A stretch of DNA of 15,020 nt from Chloroflexota bacterium (GTDB lineage: Bacteria; Chloroflexota; Ktedonobacteria; Ktedonobacterales; Ktedonobacteraceae). Below the pieces are notes generated by a model. The model saw only the letters and a list, made by a program, of their open reading frames with translations, had not been told where the DNA came from and ran no database searches. The stretch spans positions 1 to 15,020 of the forward strand of contig VBHI01000169.1 of NCBI GenBank assembly GCA_005881495.1, given 5' to 3'. Made by a program: the position numbers and the translations under genes. Shown here one piece after another: positions 1 to 6,256 of this stretch (positions are counted from its first letter, which is position 1; every line of letters begins with the position of its first letter).

Positions 1-1
1 T

Positions 2-274
2 CCCTCAGAAGCGCCGTTTCGCTTTCAATCGCTTCGTCCCAAAAACCCTCAAAGCCACTCCGACGCGGGATCGCTCACTACAAGCATGGTGGATGTGCTG
101 GTGAACAAACTGGAAATACTTATCGCCAGCATGCTCGATATGGATGTGAACAAAAGGCCACCCGATGTAGCTTCTGTGAAACACGAGCTACACGTATTGA
201 GCACGCTCTGGTCCGACATCCGCAAGAGCTTCTGGCGGCCAAAACTGGGGTATACCCAAAAGATGCGAAACTAA
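2..274 (+). CDS. Ser/Thr protein kinase, C-terminal fragment
   Basis: The reading frame is open from the left edge of the window and ends with TAA at 272-274. The 90 or so visible residues resemble the end of a bacterial Hanks-type kinase C-lobe. A PFRFQSLRPKNPQ segment is followed by a helix-rich stretch with LIASMLDMDVNKRP and then VASVKHEL, which matches the last subdomain, where a conserved Arg sits in a KRP motif. The catalytic loop and any sensor domain would lie upstream, outside the window. A methionine at base 86 could act as a start, but the residues before it fit the family, so I read this as the tail of a longer gene. The next gene's GTG follows the stop directly. Kinase tail assignment is by motif only; the gene could itself be a remnant. 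Confidence 0.6.
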   Translation, partial: PSEAPFRFQSLRPKNPQSHSDAGSLTTSMVDVLVNKLEILIASMLDMDVNKRPPDVASVKHELHVLSTLWSDIRKSFWRPKLGYTQKMRN

Positions 275-287
275 GTGAACCGTTCAC
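275..287. promoter_or_regulatory. Short palindrome at the regulator start
   Basis: GTGAAC-C-GTTCAC is a perfect 6-bp inverted repeat with a single central base. It covers the start codon of the broken TetR gene, where an autoregulatory operator could sit. There is no second copy nearby, and a 6-bp palindrome can occur by chance. Confidence 0.2.
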
Positions 288-534
288 AAGAGCCCGTGGA
301 TTTACGCGTACGGCGCACCCACAAACTGCTCTGGGAAGCACTGCTGAGCTTGATGGACACACAGGAGTTTGAAACCATCAGCGTGAAGGAAATTTGCGAC
401 CGAGTTATGGTCCATCGTACGAGGATAAGTACGATCTGTTCAGGCGTGGCATGCAGGAGTCATACGAAATGCTCATAGCCGAAAGCGACCTGATCGAGAC
501 ATTTTCTCATCAAGGAGGTGACAACAGTATTTAA
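275..534 (+). pseudogene. TetR-family regulator, broken by internal deletion
   Basis: The first 50 residues, from a GTG at 275, read as a TetR N-terminal helix-turn-helix: VDLRVRRTHKLLWEALLSL, then FETISVKEICDRVMVHRT. In intact family members this continues with roughly TFYKHY before the EDKYDLF segment. Here the frame goes straight from VHRT (ending about 420) into nonsense and stops at 478, while EDKYDLFRRGMQESYEMLIA continues in the next frame from 421 to a TAA at 532-534. A deletion of about 17-20 bases that removed the end of the recognition helix explains both the missing residues and the frame change. The ligand-binding domain is also short or absent, probably because the IS607 element lies just downstream. 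It should be non-functional as a DNA-binding repressor. Confidence 0.65.
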
Positions 535-552
535 TAATATACTCGAATGTGT

Positions 553-558
553 TATAAT
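553..558 (+). promoter_or_regulatory. Likely -10 element of tnpA
   Basis: A perfect TATAAT lies only six bases before the ATG at 565, which would give a nearly leaderless tnpA transcript. I see no good -35 hexamer at 17 bases, and no Shine-Dalgarno fits between this box and the ATG. Confidence 0.4.
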
Positions 559-564
559 ATACCT

Positions 565-1176
565 ATGGATAACACATATAGTCCACAAGAGTTCGGACGG
601 CTTATCGGGCGCAAAACCAAAACATTGCAAAAGTGGGATCGTGAGGGCATCCTCAAGGCCCAGCGCAGCCCCACCAACCGCCGTTATTACACCCATGACC
701 AGTACCTTGCCTATCGGGGGTTAGTGGCCCAAGAACAGGGATTGACCATCGTGTATTCACGCGTGTCAGGTGTTGCGCAAAAGCACGATCTGGCAAATCA
801 GATCAAGGCGCTTGAAGCCTACTGTCATCAGCACACCATCAAGGTCGATGAGTGGATGCAGGACATTGGCAGTGGTCTCAACTACCAGCGCAAACAGTTC
901 AATCGGCTCATGGAGATGGTGGAACTCGGGCAGGTCCGACGCATTGTTCTTGCCCATCGTGATCGGCTCGTCCGTTTCGGCTATGGCTACTTTGAGGCCT
1001 TCTGTGAACGCCATCATACCGAGATCGTGGTCATCAATGGTGAAACGCTTTCTCCTGAGCAAGAACTTGTGCAGGATTTGTTGGCAGTCGTGACGGTGTT
1101 CGGCGCGAGGCTTCACGGCCTGCGCTCCTATAAGAAAGCGATTCGCGATGCTGCTCTGCAAAAAGATCAAACTTGA
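565..1176 (+). CDS. tnpA: IS607-family serine recombinase TnpA
   Basis: This protein of about 203 residues catalyses strand exchange for transposition of the element. Residues 5-45 form a MerR-like DNA-binding domain (SPQEFGRLIGRKTKTLQKWD, then RSPTNRRYY). The resolvase-type catalytic domain begins at IVYSRVSG, with Ser68 as the expected nucleophile. HRDRLVRFGYGYFE carries the arginines conserved in this family. An N-terminal DNA-binding domain in front of the catalytic domain is the arrangement that defines IS607 recombinases. I chose the ATG at 565 because MDNTYSPQEF aligns with the family start; an upstream ATG at 547 would only add six residues. The 3' end overlaps tnpB. No frameshift or missing motif is visible, so it may be active. 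Confidence 0.9.
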   Translation: MDNTYSPQEFGRLIGRKTKTLQKWDREGILKAQRSPTNRRYYTHDQYLAYRGLVAQEQGLTIVYSRVSGVAQKHDLANQIKALEAYCHQHTIKVDEWMQDIGSGLNYQRKQFNRLMEMVELGQVRRIVLAHRDRLVRFGYGYFEAFCERHHTEIVVINGETLSPEQELVQDLLAVVTVFGARLHGLRSYKKAIRDAALQKDQT

Positions 1177-2536
1177 GGTGTCCGAGCAAGACGCTGCTAC
1201 CCTAGAGTTCATGCAGGGCAAGTGCAGGGGCTTGTACAACTGGCACGTGATGCGCCTGCGCCATGGAGAAAAGTGGCCTGGAGCGTCTTGGGCGAAGAAG
1301 ACCTTGCAGGACAGCAAGCGGCATGACCCTGAACTTGAGCAGGTCTATGGCAAGCTTTTGCATGAAGTCTACTACCGTCTCGATAGCGCCATGCAAGCCT
1401 TTTTCCGACGACTGGCAAAGGGAGAAAAGCCGGGATTTCCGCGAGTGCGTCCACGGCATTGCTTCTTTACGCTTTGCTACCCTGCCATGTATCTCAAAAT
1501 CGAAGGAAAGACGCTGATCTTGCCAACAAGGGGCAAAGGGAAGAACAAGCAGTATCCCAATGTCCAGGCTGTCTTAACCGAGATGCCACCTGAGTCCTTT
1601 CGCGAAGTGGCTATTAGTCGAGACGCCAGAGGAAACTACTATGCTTCCTTCAGTTTTCGCGAACAAGAGGAACCACAGCAATCTGGGAAAGTCGTCGCCT
1701 TTGATGTGGGGATCAAGACCCTGGCTGTGGGCGTCAATGAACAAGGCAAGATCTACCACGTAGGTGGCTTCAAAGGCTCCCGCTGGTACAACAAACAACT
1801 GGATCGTATCAGATCGAAACGGGATAAATGCAAGAAAAAGTCTCGACGCTACATCCACTTGAGTAAAGTGTACAAGCGCGTGTCGGAGAAGAAGCGGAAG
1901 AAGCAACGCGATAGCTTGCACAAAGCATCGCATCTCATCAGCCACAAACTGGGTGAAAGAACCGTTGTGGTCGGAGATTTATCTCAGCGACAAATGGTCA
2001 TGAAAGAGCATCAGGAGCGCAACAAGCACCTTCATCGAGCGGTGTTTAACGATTGGGGATTGTATACGTTCATTCAAATGCTCACGTACAAATGCCAGTT
2101 GTATGGGAAAGACCTCCAGTTTCTCGATGAACGCAATACATCGAAAGCCTGTAGCGGTTGTGGTCATTTGCAAGCCATGCCGCTGTGGAAACGCACATAT
2201 TGCTGTGCCGAATGTGGACTCGTCATGGATCGAGACGAAAACAGTGCGATCAACATCTTGACGAGGTTCTTTGCCCGGCGAGGGCCACACACTCCTGGTG
2301 AGTGCGGTGTGCTGCATATTGAGAGAGGTAACACGTTTTACCACGTTTTGAAAGGCAGGGGCAAGATAGATGAGAACACTGACTGTTTCAACGCACAAGA
2401 AAGATCAAGTAGTAGACATTACCGGCACAATAGAGCATTATTTGCAGGACGAAAAAAATACGGAAGGCCTCTGCTCAATCTTTGTGGCCCATACCACCTG
2501 TGCCCTCACAACCGCAGATCTAGATCCGGGCACTGA
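1148..2536 (+). CDS. tnpB: TnpB RNA-guided nuclease of the IS607 element
   Basis: TnpB proteins are RuvC nucleases guided by an RNA made from the element's right end. Visible motifs: RuvC-I at residues 181-193 (VVAFDVGIKTLAV, Asp186), the RuvC-II region at 273-282 (VVVGDLSQRQ), a four-Cys zinc finger (CSGCG at 335 and CAECG at 353), and RuvC-III at 361-369 (DRDENSAIN, Asp363). At the usual RuvC-II glutamate position the residue is Gly276. A Glu at 328 in FLDERNTSK, just before the zinc finger, may be a relocated catalytic acid. The family usually ends about 20-40 residues after RuvC-III. This frame instead continues to 462 residues and overlaps yjbQ by 167 bases in another frame, so the last 50 or so residues are probably host-derived read-through. 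Nuclease activity is uncertain. Confidence 0.85.
   Translation: MLLCKKIKLEVSEQDAATLEFMQGKCRGLYNWHVMRLRHGEKWPGASWAKKTLQDSKRHDPELEQVYGKLLHEVYYRLDSAMQAFFRRLAKGEKPGFPRVRPRHCFFTLCYPAMYLKIEGKTLILPTRGKGKNKQYPNVQAVLTEMPPESFREVAISRDARGNYYASFSFREQEEPQQSGKVVAFDVGIKTLAVGVNEQGKIYHVGGFKGSRWYNKQLDRIRSKRDKCKKKSRRYIHLSKVYKRVSEKKRKKQRDSLHKASHLISHKLGERTVVVGDLSQRQMVMKEHQERNKHLHRAVFNDWGLYTFIQMLTYKCQLYGKDLQFLDERNTSKACSGCGHLQAMPLWKRTYCCAECGLVMDRDENSAINILTRFFARRGPHTPGECGVLHIERGNTFYHVLKGRGKIDENTDCFNAQERSSSRHYRHNRALFAGRKKYGRPLLNLCGPYHLCPHNRRSRSGH
2250..2355 (+). ncRNA. Probable region of the TnpB guide (omega) RNA scaffold
   Basis: In TnpB systems the guide RNA overlaps the end of tnpB and stops at the element's right end, with the guide read from the flanking DNA. 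Here that stretch contains a hairpin, GGTAA at 2327-2331 and TTACC at 2338-2342, and a near-direct repeat (CACGTTTT at 2332-2339 and 2343-2350). The location is inferred from the family; the boundaries are not resolved by sequence alone. Confidence 0.3.
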
Positions 2537-2759
2537 TCGTGATTTGTTAGATGCCCTGCGTCATCTATTACCTCAAATTTCCTATCGTCACCCTCATGAT
2601 CCCTCTCACACGCCTGATCATATTCTTTCATCAATTCTTGGTCCATCACTTGTTGTTCCATATCGGAACCGCCAACTGCTTTTGGGCACGTGGCAGCGCG
2701 TCATTCTCGTTGAGATGGATGGTCCACGGCAAAGAACAGTACACATCGCGACCTTTTAA
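2370..2759 (+). CDS. yjbQ: YjbQ/UPF0047 family protein
   Basis: This 129-residue protein matches the YjbQ family along its whole length. It has an early DITGTIEHYL segment, then GLCSIFVAHTTCALTTADLDPG (residues 33-54), then HTPDHILSSILGPSLVVP and the closing LLLGTWQRVILVEMDGPR. Members form small trimers with a conserved His-containing pocket, and some have been reported to show thiamine-phosphate synthase activity as a side function. The true role is unsettled. The start ATG has only a weak ribosome site (GGCAGGGGCAAG). The IS607 right end lies immediately upstream, so the native promoter may have been displaced. The GNAT gene follows after 24 bases, so the two are probably co-transcribed. 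Confidence 0.85.
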   Translation: MRTLTVSTHKKDQVVDITGTIEHYLQDEKNTEGLCSIFVAHTTCALTTADLDPGTDRDLLDALRHLLPQISYRHPHDPSHTPDHILSSILGPSLVVPYRNRQLLLGTWQRVILVEMDGPRQRTVHIATF

Positions 2760-2783
2760 TAAAGATCATCGAAGGATAAAACC

Positions 2784-3389
2784 ATGCCAAATGAAGATGC
2801 ATCGCTCACACGAGAAAAACCCATCATCAACATCGTCGGGGAGAAGGTTGCCCTTGGGCCATACCATCGAGGAGTAATCCCCTTAATGACGAAGTGGCTA
2901 AACGACTTCTCGGTCACCCTCCTCTCTGGAGACCCTCTTCATCCTATGACCGGGGAGTCTATCGAGTTCAATTTAGAGCACGAATTGAAAGAATCACAGC
3001 GAAATAGGGTAGATTTCATGATCTATGAACGTTCAACCATGCGCTTGATCGGCTTTGTTGAACTGCGCAATATCAACTACCGCTTTCGCACTGCTGACTT
3101 TGGCATTCTCATTGGCGAGAAGGATTGCTGGGGCAATGGCTATGGTACCGAGACAACCATCCTCATCCTTGACTATGCCTTCACTATTCTGGGACTGCAC
3201 AACATTCAGCTCGACACCGATAGTTACAACGAACGCGCAATCCGCTCCTATACACGCGCCGGTTTCCGCGTCATCGGCCGCAGGCGCCAGTCCAAACAAT
3301 GGGGAGATAAAGTCTATGATTCAGTCTTGATGGACTGCATCTCCTCAGAGTTTCACAATCCCATCAAGCGCGTCCTGGTGCTTCCCTGA
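2784..3389 (+). CDS. GNAT-family N-acetyltransferase (RimJ/RimL type)
   Basis: The protein has 201 residues. The N-terminal part (VGEKVALGPYHRGVIPLMTKWLND) is typical of RimJ/RimL-like acetyltransferases that modify protein N-termini, antibiotics or small amines. The acetyl-CoA binding loop is visible as DCWGNGYGTETT at about residue 113. After it come DYAFTILGLHNIQL and NERAIRSYTRAGFRVIGRRR, the canonical motif A/B region of this group. The substrate cannot be predicted. A GAAGGA ribosome site lies about 9 bases before the ATG. It sits 24 bases after yjbQ, and 202 bases separate it from the next gene. Confidence 0.8.
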   Translation: MPNEDASLTREKPIINIVGEKVALGPYHRGVIPLMTKWLNDFSVTLLSGDPLHPMTGESIEFNLEHELKESQRNRVDFMIYERSTMRLIGFVELRNINYRFRTADFGILIGEKDCWGNGYGTETTILILDYAFTILGLHNIQLDTDSYNERAIRSYTRAGFRVIGRRRQSKQWGDKVYDSVLMDCISSEFHNPIKRVLVLP

Positions 3390-3591
3390 TGCTAGGTCAA
3401 TACAACTCAAACATCCATAACCTCTTAACCGGTGTTCAGAAAGAATACCAGGATAGCTACACCAATGAACAAAGGTATCATTTCCATCAGTCGGATACTC
3501 AACCATATCCGAAAAATATCGAGCAATTTTAGCGCGAATTCCCCAAAATAGGGAGCACAAGATCAAATGTAACAAATGAAAGTGGATCACC

Positions 3592-4332
3592 ATGGCAGGA
3601 TATCTTCTTTTAGAAGGCGGTGCGGAATTTGGGGGCCAGATGGCCCAGCCTGATCAACGAGCATTAGAGCTAGCCGGTGGCCTGGACGCTCTTATCACCA
3701 TTATCCCTACGGCAGCTGCCCCCGACAACAACTATCTGCGCGCAGGGAACAACGGTGTCAGCTGGTTTCACAGCCTTGGAGCTACCCGGGTTGAATCTCT
3801 GCCTGTCATCGATAAAGCCTCTGCCAACGACCCAAATATCGCGACAAAGATTAGCCAGGCCCACCTGGTCTACATGCTTGGAGGCTTCACTGGCTATCTC
3901 GGCGAAACGATTAAGGATAGCGCAAGCTGGCGAGCCATGCTCAAGGCATATCATTCTGGAGCCGTAATCGCGGGGAGCAGCGCCGGAGCCATGGTCATGT
4001 GCCAATATTACTTCGATCCTGGTAAAAATCAGGTCGTTGAAGGGTTGGGCTTACTACCCAATACCTGTGTCCTGCCTCATCATAATACCTTCGGCAAAGG
4101 ATGGGCATCCCGCCTTTTTCACCTCATGCCGGATGTGCTGCTACTGGGCCTCGATGAGCAAACAGGCATGCTCGATGATGGCCCGGAAGGGAAAAAACTA
4201 GGCTGGCGCGTCTATGGAAAGGGATCGGTAACGCTCTATCGCAAAGGCAACCCCACCATCTACCATACAGGCGAGGCCTTCAAAGAAGATTTATCAGCAA
4301 ATAGTAGGGGCGACCCTTGGGTCGCCCAATAA
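3592..4332 (+). CDS. Cyanophycinase-like peptidase (family S51)
   Basis: This 246-residue protein has the S51 peptidase layout: an N-terminal LLLEGGAEFGG strand-turn, IIPTAAA at about 38-43, a YMLGGFTGYL segment at 94-103 where relatives have a GGDQ-type loop, and the nucleophile elbow AGSSAGAM with Ser130. Cyanophycinases cut beta-linked aspartyl-arginine dipeptides from cyanophycin, and related members cleave N-terminal aspartyl dipeptides. No cyanophycin synthetase is in the window, so a dipeptidase or storage-polymer role cannot be decided. There is no signal peptide. The last codons (GDPWVAQ) are formed by a GGGCGACCC palindrome, suggesting that a repeat insertion created the present C-terminus. 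Confidence 0.8.
   Translation: MAGYLLLEGGAEFGGQMAQPDQRALELAGGLDALITIIPTAAAPDNNYLRAGNNGVSWFHSLGATRVESLPVIDKASANDPNIATKISQAHLVYMLGGFTGYLGETIKDSASWRAMLKAYHSGAVIAGSSAGAMVMCQYYFDPGKNQVVEGLGLLPNTCVLPHHNTFGKGWASRLFHLMPDVLLLGLDEQTGMLDDGPEGKKLGWRVYGKGSVTLYRKGNPTIYHTGEAFKEDLSANSRGDPWVAQ
4304..4327. repeat. REP-like palindrome at the end of the S51 peptidase gene
   Basis: GGGCGACCC-TT-GGGTCGCCC forms a 9-bp perfect inverted repeat at 4308-4327. The preceding GTAG extends the match to the second copy in nadB (5852-5865) to 14 identical bases. It overlaps the last codons of the upstream gene. No T-run follows, so it is not a textbook terminator, although the hairpin could still stop or protect the transcript. 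Confidence 0.55.
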
Positions 4333-4377
4333 TCCCTTGTATTTCCCAAAATTATCGGGTATACTGGGTAGCATGGT

Positions 4378-4396
4378 TAGTGTACAAATAACACCT
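4378..4396. promoter_or_regulatory. Operator-like palindrome 1 upstream of nadB
   Basis: TAGTGT-N7-ACACCT, an imperfect copy of the same GTGT-N7-ACAC architecture seen twice more before nadB. Its centre is 41 bases before that of the second palindrome. Confidence 0.4.
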
Positions 4397-4405
4397 ATTC
4401 TTTTT

Positions 4406-4436
4406 TTGACTTGTAACTAAGTGTTTTTTTTACACT
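4406..4436 (+). promoter_or_regulatory. Possible nadB promoter
   Basis: TTGACT at 4406-4411 is a good -35 match, and TACACT at 4431-4436 is a weak -10 at a long 19-base spacing. Both would be overlapped by the second palindrome, which fits repression at this site. The assignment is tentative. Confidence 0.3.
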
Positions 4437-4440
4437 TAGT
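4416..4440. promoter_or_regulatory. Operator-like palindrome 2 upstream of nadB
   Basis: ACTAAGTGT and ACACTTAGT are perfect 9-bp arms around a seven-T spacer. The T-tract is in the loop and not after the stem, so a terminator reading is unlikely. Confidence 0.6.
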
Positions 4441-4461
4441 ATAGTGTACTTTGAACACTAT
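4441..4461. promoter_or_regulatory. Operator-like palindrome 3 upstream of nadB
   Basis: ATAGTGT-ACTTTGA-ACACTAT, perfect 7-bp arms with a 7-base spacer, directly abutting palindrome 2 and ending 22 bases before the nadB start codon. The two centres are 23 bases apart, about two helix turns, which suits cooperative binding of dimers. Confidence 0.6.
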
Positions 4462-4483
4462 GTCATGTAGGAAGGACACATGC

Positions 4484-6256
4484 ATGGCACACGATATGGG
4501 GCATGGTATGACACGCGGACAGACATTTGACGTCGCCATCATCGGAGGAGGAATTGCGGGACTTTCGGTCGCTTTGCGTTTACCAGAGCACAAGCGCGTT
4601 GCTCTCTTTACCAAGGGTCAGCTGGGCGAAAGCAACACTCGCTATGCCCAGGGAGGCATCGCCGCTGCTCTGGGAGTCGACGATAGCCCCGCACTCCATT
4701 TTCAAGACACCATTGCCGCTGGTGCCGGTCTCTGTGACGAGGAGGCCGTCCGAATTCTTGTAGAACAGGCTCCTGCTGCTGTAAAGTGGCTCATCCAAAT
4801 GGGCGTTCAGTTTGATCGTGCTCAGGCTGACAGCGATACCCTCACGACAAACGCGACAAGTGCGACAAGTGCGACAAACGCTTCACATATCACGCCCGAC
4901 GGCCTGCTACTGGGGCGCGAGGCCGCACACAGTCGCTGGCGTGTCCTTCATGCGGGTGGAGATGCTACCGGAGCGGAGATCGAACGAGCACTCATGACCG
5001 CGTTGCAAAAACGTCTTCGCATTGTGTTATATGAAGAAACCTATGTCAGTAATCTTCTTGTAGAAGATGGAATCTGTACCGGCGTCGAGGCAATTGATAA
5101 AAGTGGTCATACCTTCACCATAACAGCCAATGCAACAGTCTTGGCCAACGGCGGAGCCGGTGGACTCTGGTTACATACCTCGAATCCCTCAGGCGCGACT
5201 GCCGATGGCCTTGCCCTCGCATGGCGTGCCGGCGCTGCGCTCACCGACCTGGAATTTATGCAGTTCCACCCCACAGTCCTGGTGGCTGGTGGCGGATCCC
5301 ACTTGATCTCAGAAGCCGTACGGGGCGAAGGCGCCTACCTCCGTAACCATGCTGGTGAGCGCTTCATGTTGCGCTATGGCCCACGCGCCGAGCTAGAGCC
5401 GCGCGACGTCGTAGCTCGTGCCATCCTCAGCGAAATGCTCTCAGAAGGCACCGATTGCCAGTACCTTGACCTGCGCCATCTCCCTGCTGAAAAAATGCAC
5501 GCCCGCTTCCCGAACATCTCCGCCAGATGTCAGAAATACGGCCTTGACCTCGCGCGGGATCTACTCCCAGTAGCCCCTGCTGCACACTATTGCATGGGAG
5601 GCGTCATGGTCGATACCTACGGGCGCACCACCCTTCCCGCCCTTTACGCCGTCGGCGAAGTCGCCTGCACCGGTGTACACGGCGCCAACCGACTCGCCAG
5701 CAACTCCCTCCTCGAAGGTCTCGTCTTCGGCCTCCGCCTCGCCGACACCCTGCAACACCCCGATCCCATCAATAACACCCCGTCCATTGATGGTGCGATC
5801 CCTGGTGGTCGCCCTGTTACGGTATCCGAGGCTTATGGCCTTCCTGGAAATGTAGGGGCGACCCTCGTGATCGCCAACCCAACCTCCCTTTCCCATATCA
5901 GTCGTGAGATACGCAGCATCATGTGGCAATACGTTTCACTCTGCCGCGATGAGATAGGCCTGCTTGAAGCCAGGCGGCGAATACAAACACTGCACCACTC
6001 TCTACCTGCTATGCTCAGCTCTGGAAATGAAGGGCCTGCGCATCTACCACAGTGGGCAGAGACCAGAAACATGCTGCTCATGGCTGAACTGGTTATAGCT
6101 GCCGCTCTGCAGCGCCGCGAGAGCCGTGGCAGTCATTGGCGAAGCGATTTTGAGCGCCTCGATGAATCGCTCACAGGCGTACACTATCCCTATGTAAAAG
6201 ATTCTTCCAGGCCAGTAACGACCACTCCACAACGGGAGGTGATCACTTATGCGTAA
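4484..6256 (+). CDS. nadB: L-aspartate oxidase
   Basis: NadB oxidises L-aspartate to iminoaspartate with FAD, the first step of de novo NAD synthesis. The 590-residue protein has the Rossmann FAD motif GGGIAGLSVA (21-30), NTRYAQGGIAAAL (51-63), LGREAAHSRWRVLHAGGDATG, EPRDVVARAI and the closing FAD site GEVACTGVHGANRLASNS, then a helical C-terminal domain (REIRSIMWQ, EARRRI). I start at the ATG at 4484 because AGGAAGGA lies 7 bases upstream; earlier in-frame codons at 4451 and 4460 lack one and fall in palindrome 3. It is about 50 residues longer than the E. coli enzyme. Part of the excess is a 9-bp repeat tract (TTNATSATSATNAS) and an in-frame REP-like insert (GNVGATLVIANP). Its end overlaps nadC by 8 bases. 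Confidence 0.95.
   Translation: MAHDMGHGMTRGQTFDVAIIGGGIAGLSVALRLPEHKRVALFTKGQLGESNTRYAQGGIAAALGVDDSPALHFQDTIAAGAGLCDEEAVRILVEQAPAAVKWLIQMGVQFDRAQADSDTLTTNATSATSATNASHITPDGLLLGREAAHSRWRVLHAGGDATGAEIERALMTALQKRLRIVLYEETYVSNLLVEDGICTGVEAIDKSGHTFTITANATVLANGGAGGLWLHTSNPSGATADGLALAWRAGAALTDLEFMQFHPTVLVAGGGSHLISEAVRGEGAYLRNHAGERFMLRYGPRAELEPRDVVARAILSEMLSEGTDCQYLDLRHLPAEKMHARFPNISARCQKYGLDLARDLLPVAPAAHYCMGGVMVDTYGRTTLPALYAVGEVACTGVHGANRLASNSLLEGLVFGLRLADTLQHPDPINNTPSIDGAIPGGRPVTVSEAYGLPGNVGATLVIANPTSLSHISREIRSIMWQYVSLCRDEIGLLEARRRIQTLHHSLPAMLSSGNEGPAHLPQWAETRNMLLMAELVIAAALQRRESRGSHWRSDFERLDESLTGVHYPYVKDSSRPVTTTPQREVITYA
4844..4879 (+). repeat. 9-bp tandem repeat inside nadB
   Basis: Four units close to GCGACAAGT follow one another at 4844, 4853, 4862 and 4871. 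They encode a Thr/Ser/Ala/Asn-rich loop just before the conserved LGREAAHSRWR segment. The unit is a multiple of three, so changes in copy number keep the frame. Confidence 0.6.
5852..5878. repeat. Degenerate REP-like repeat inserted in frame in nadB
   Basis: GTAGGGGCGACCCT is identical over 14 bases to the palindrome at the end of the S51 peptidase gene. The second arm is decayed here (GGCGA at 5857-5861 pairs with TCGCC at 5871-5875). It codes for part of GNVGATLVIANP in the variable linker between the FAD domain and the C-terminal helical domain. Confidence 0.5.

Larger units (their letters stand above)
535..2360 (+). mobile_element. IS607-family insertion sequence (ends approximate)
   Basis: The element carries the gene pair typical of IS607: a MerR-like serine recombinase (tnpA) overlapping a TnpB gene by 29 bases. 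Elements of this family have no terminal inverted repeats and make no target duplication, so exact ends cannot be read from one copy. The left end must lie between the last plausible regulator codon (about 505-534) and tnpA at 565. The right end must lie between the TnpB RuvC-III motif (about 2250) and the yjbQ start at 2370. A small inverted repeat, AGTAT at 526-530 and ATACT at 539-543, lies next to the left end and could be a recombinase site. Confidence 0.75.

Noticed and set aside
512..520. AAGGAGGTG as a ribosome site for tnpA
   Set aside because: It lies 44 bases before the ATG at 565 and 26 before the ATG at 547, too far for either; it is more likely part of the broken regulator gene.
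766..1317. 183-residue minus-strand frame opposite tnpA and tnpB
   Set aside because: Antisense to two overlapping transposon genes with clear motifs.
4416..4440. Intrinsic terminator upstream of nadB
   Set aside because: The T-tract is the loop, not the tail after the stem, and a second matching palindrome follows directly; an operator explains it better.
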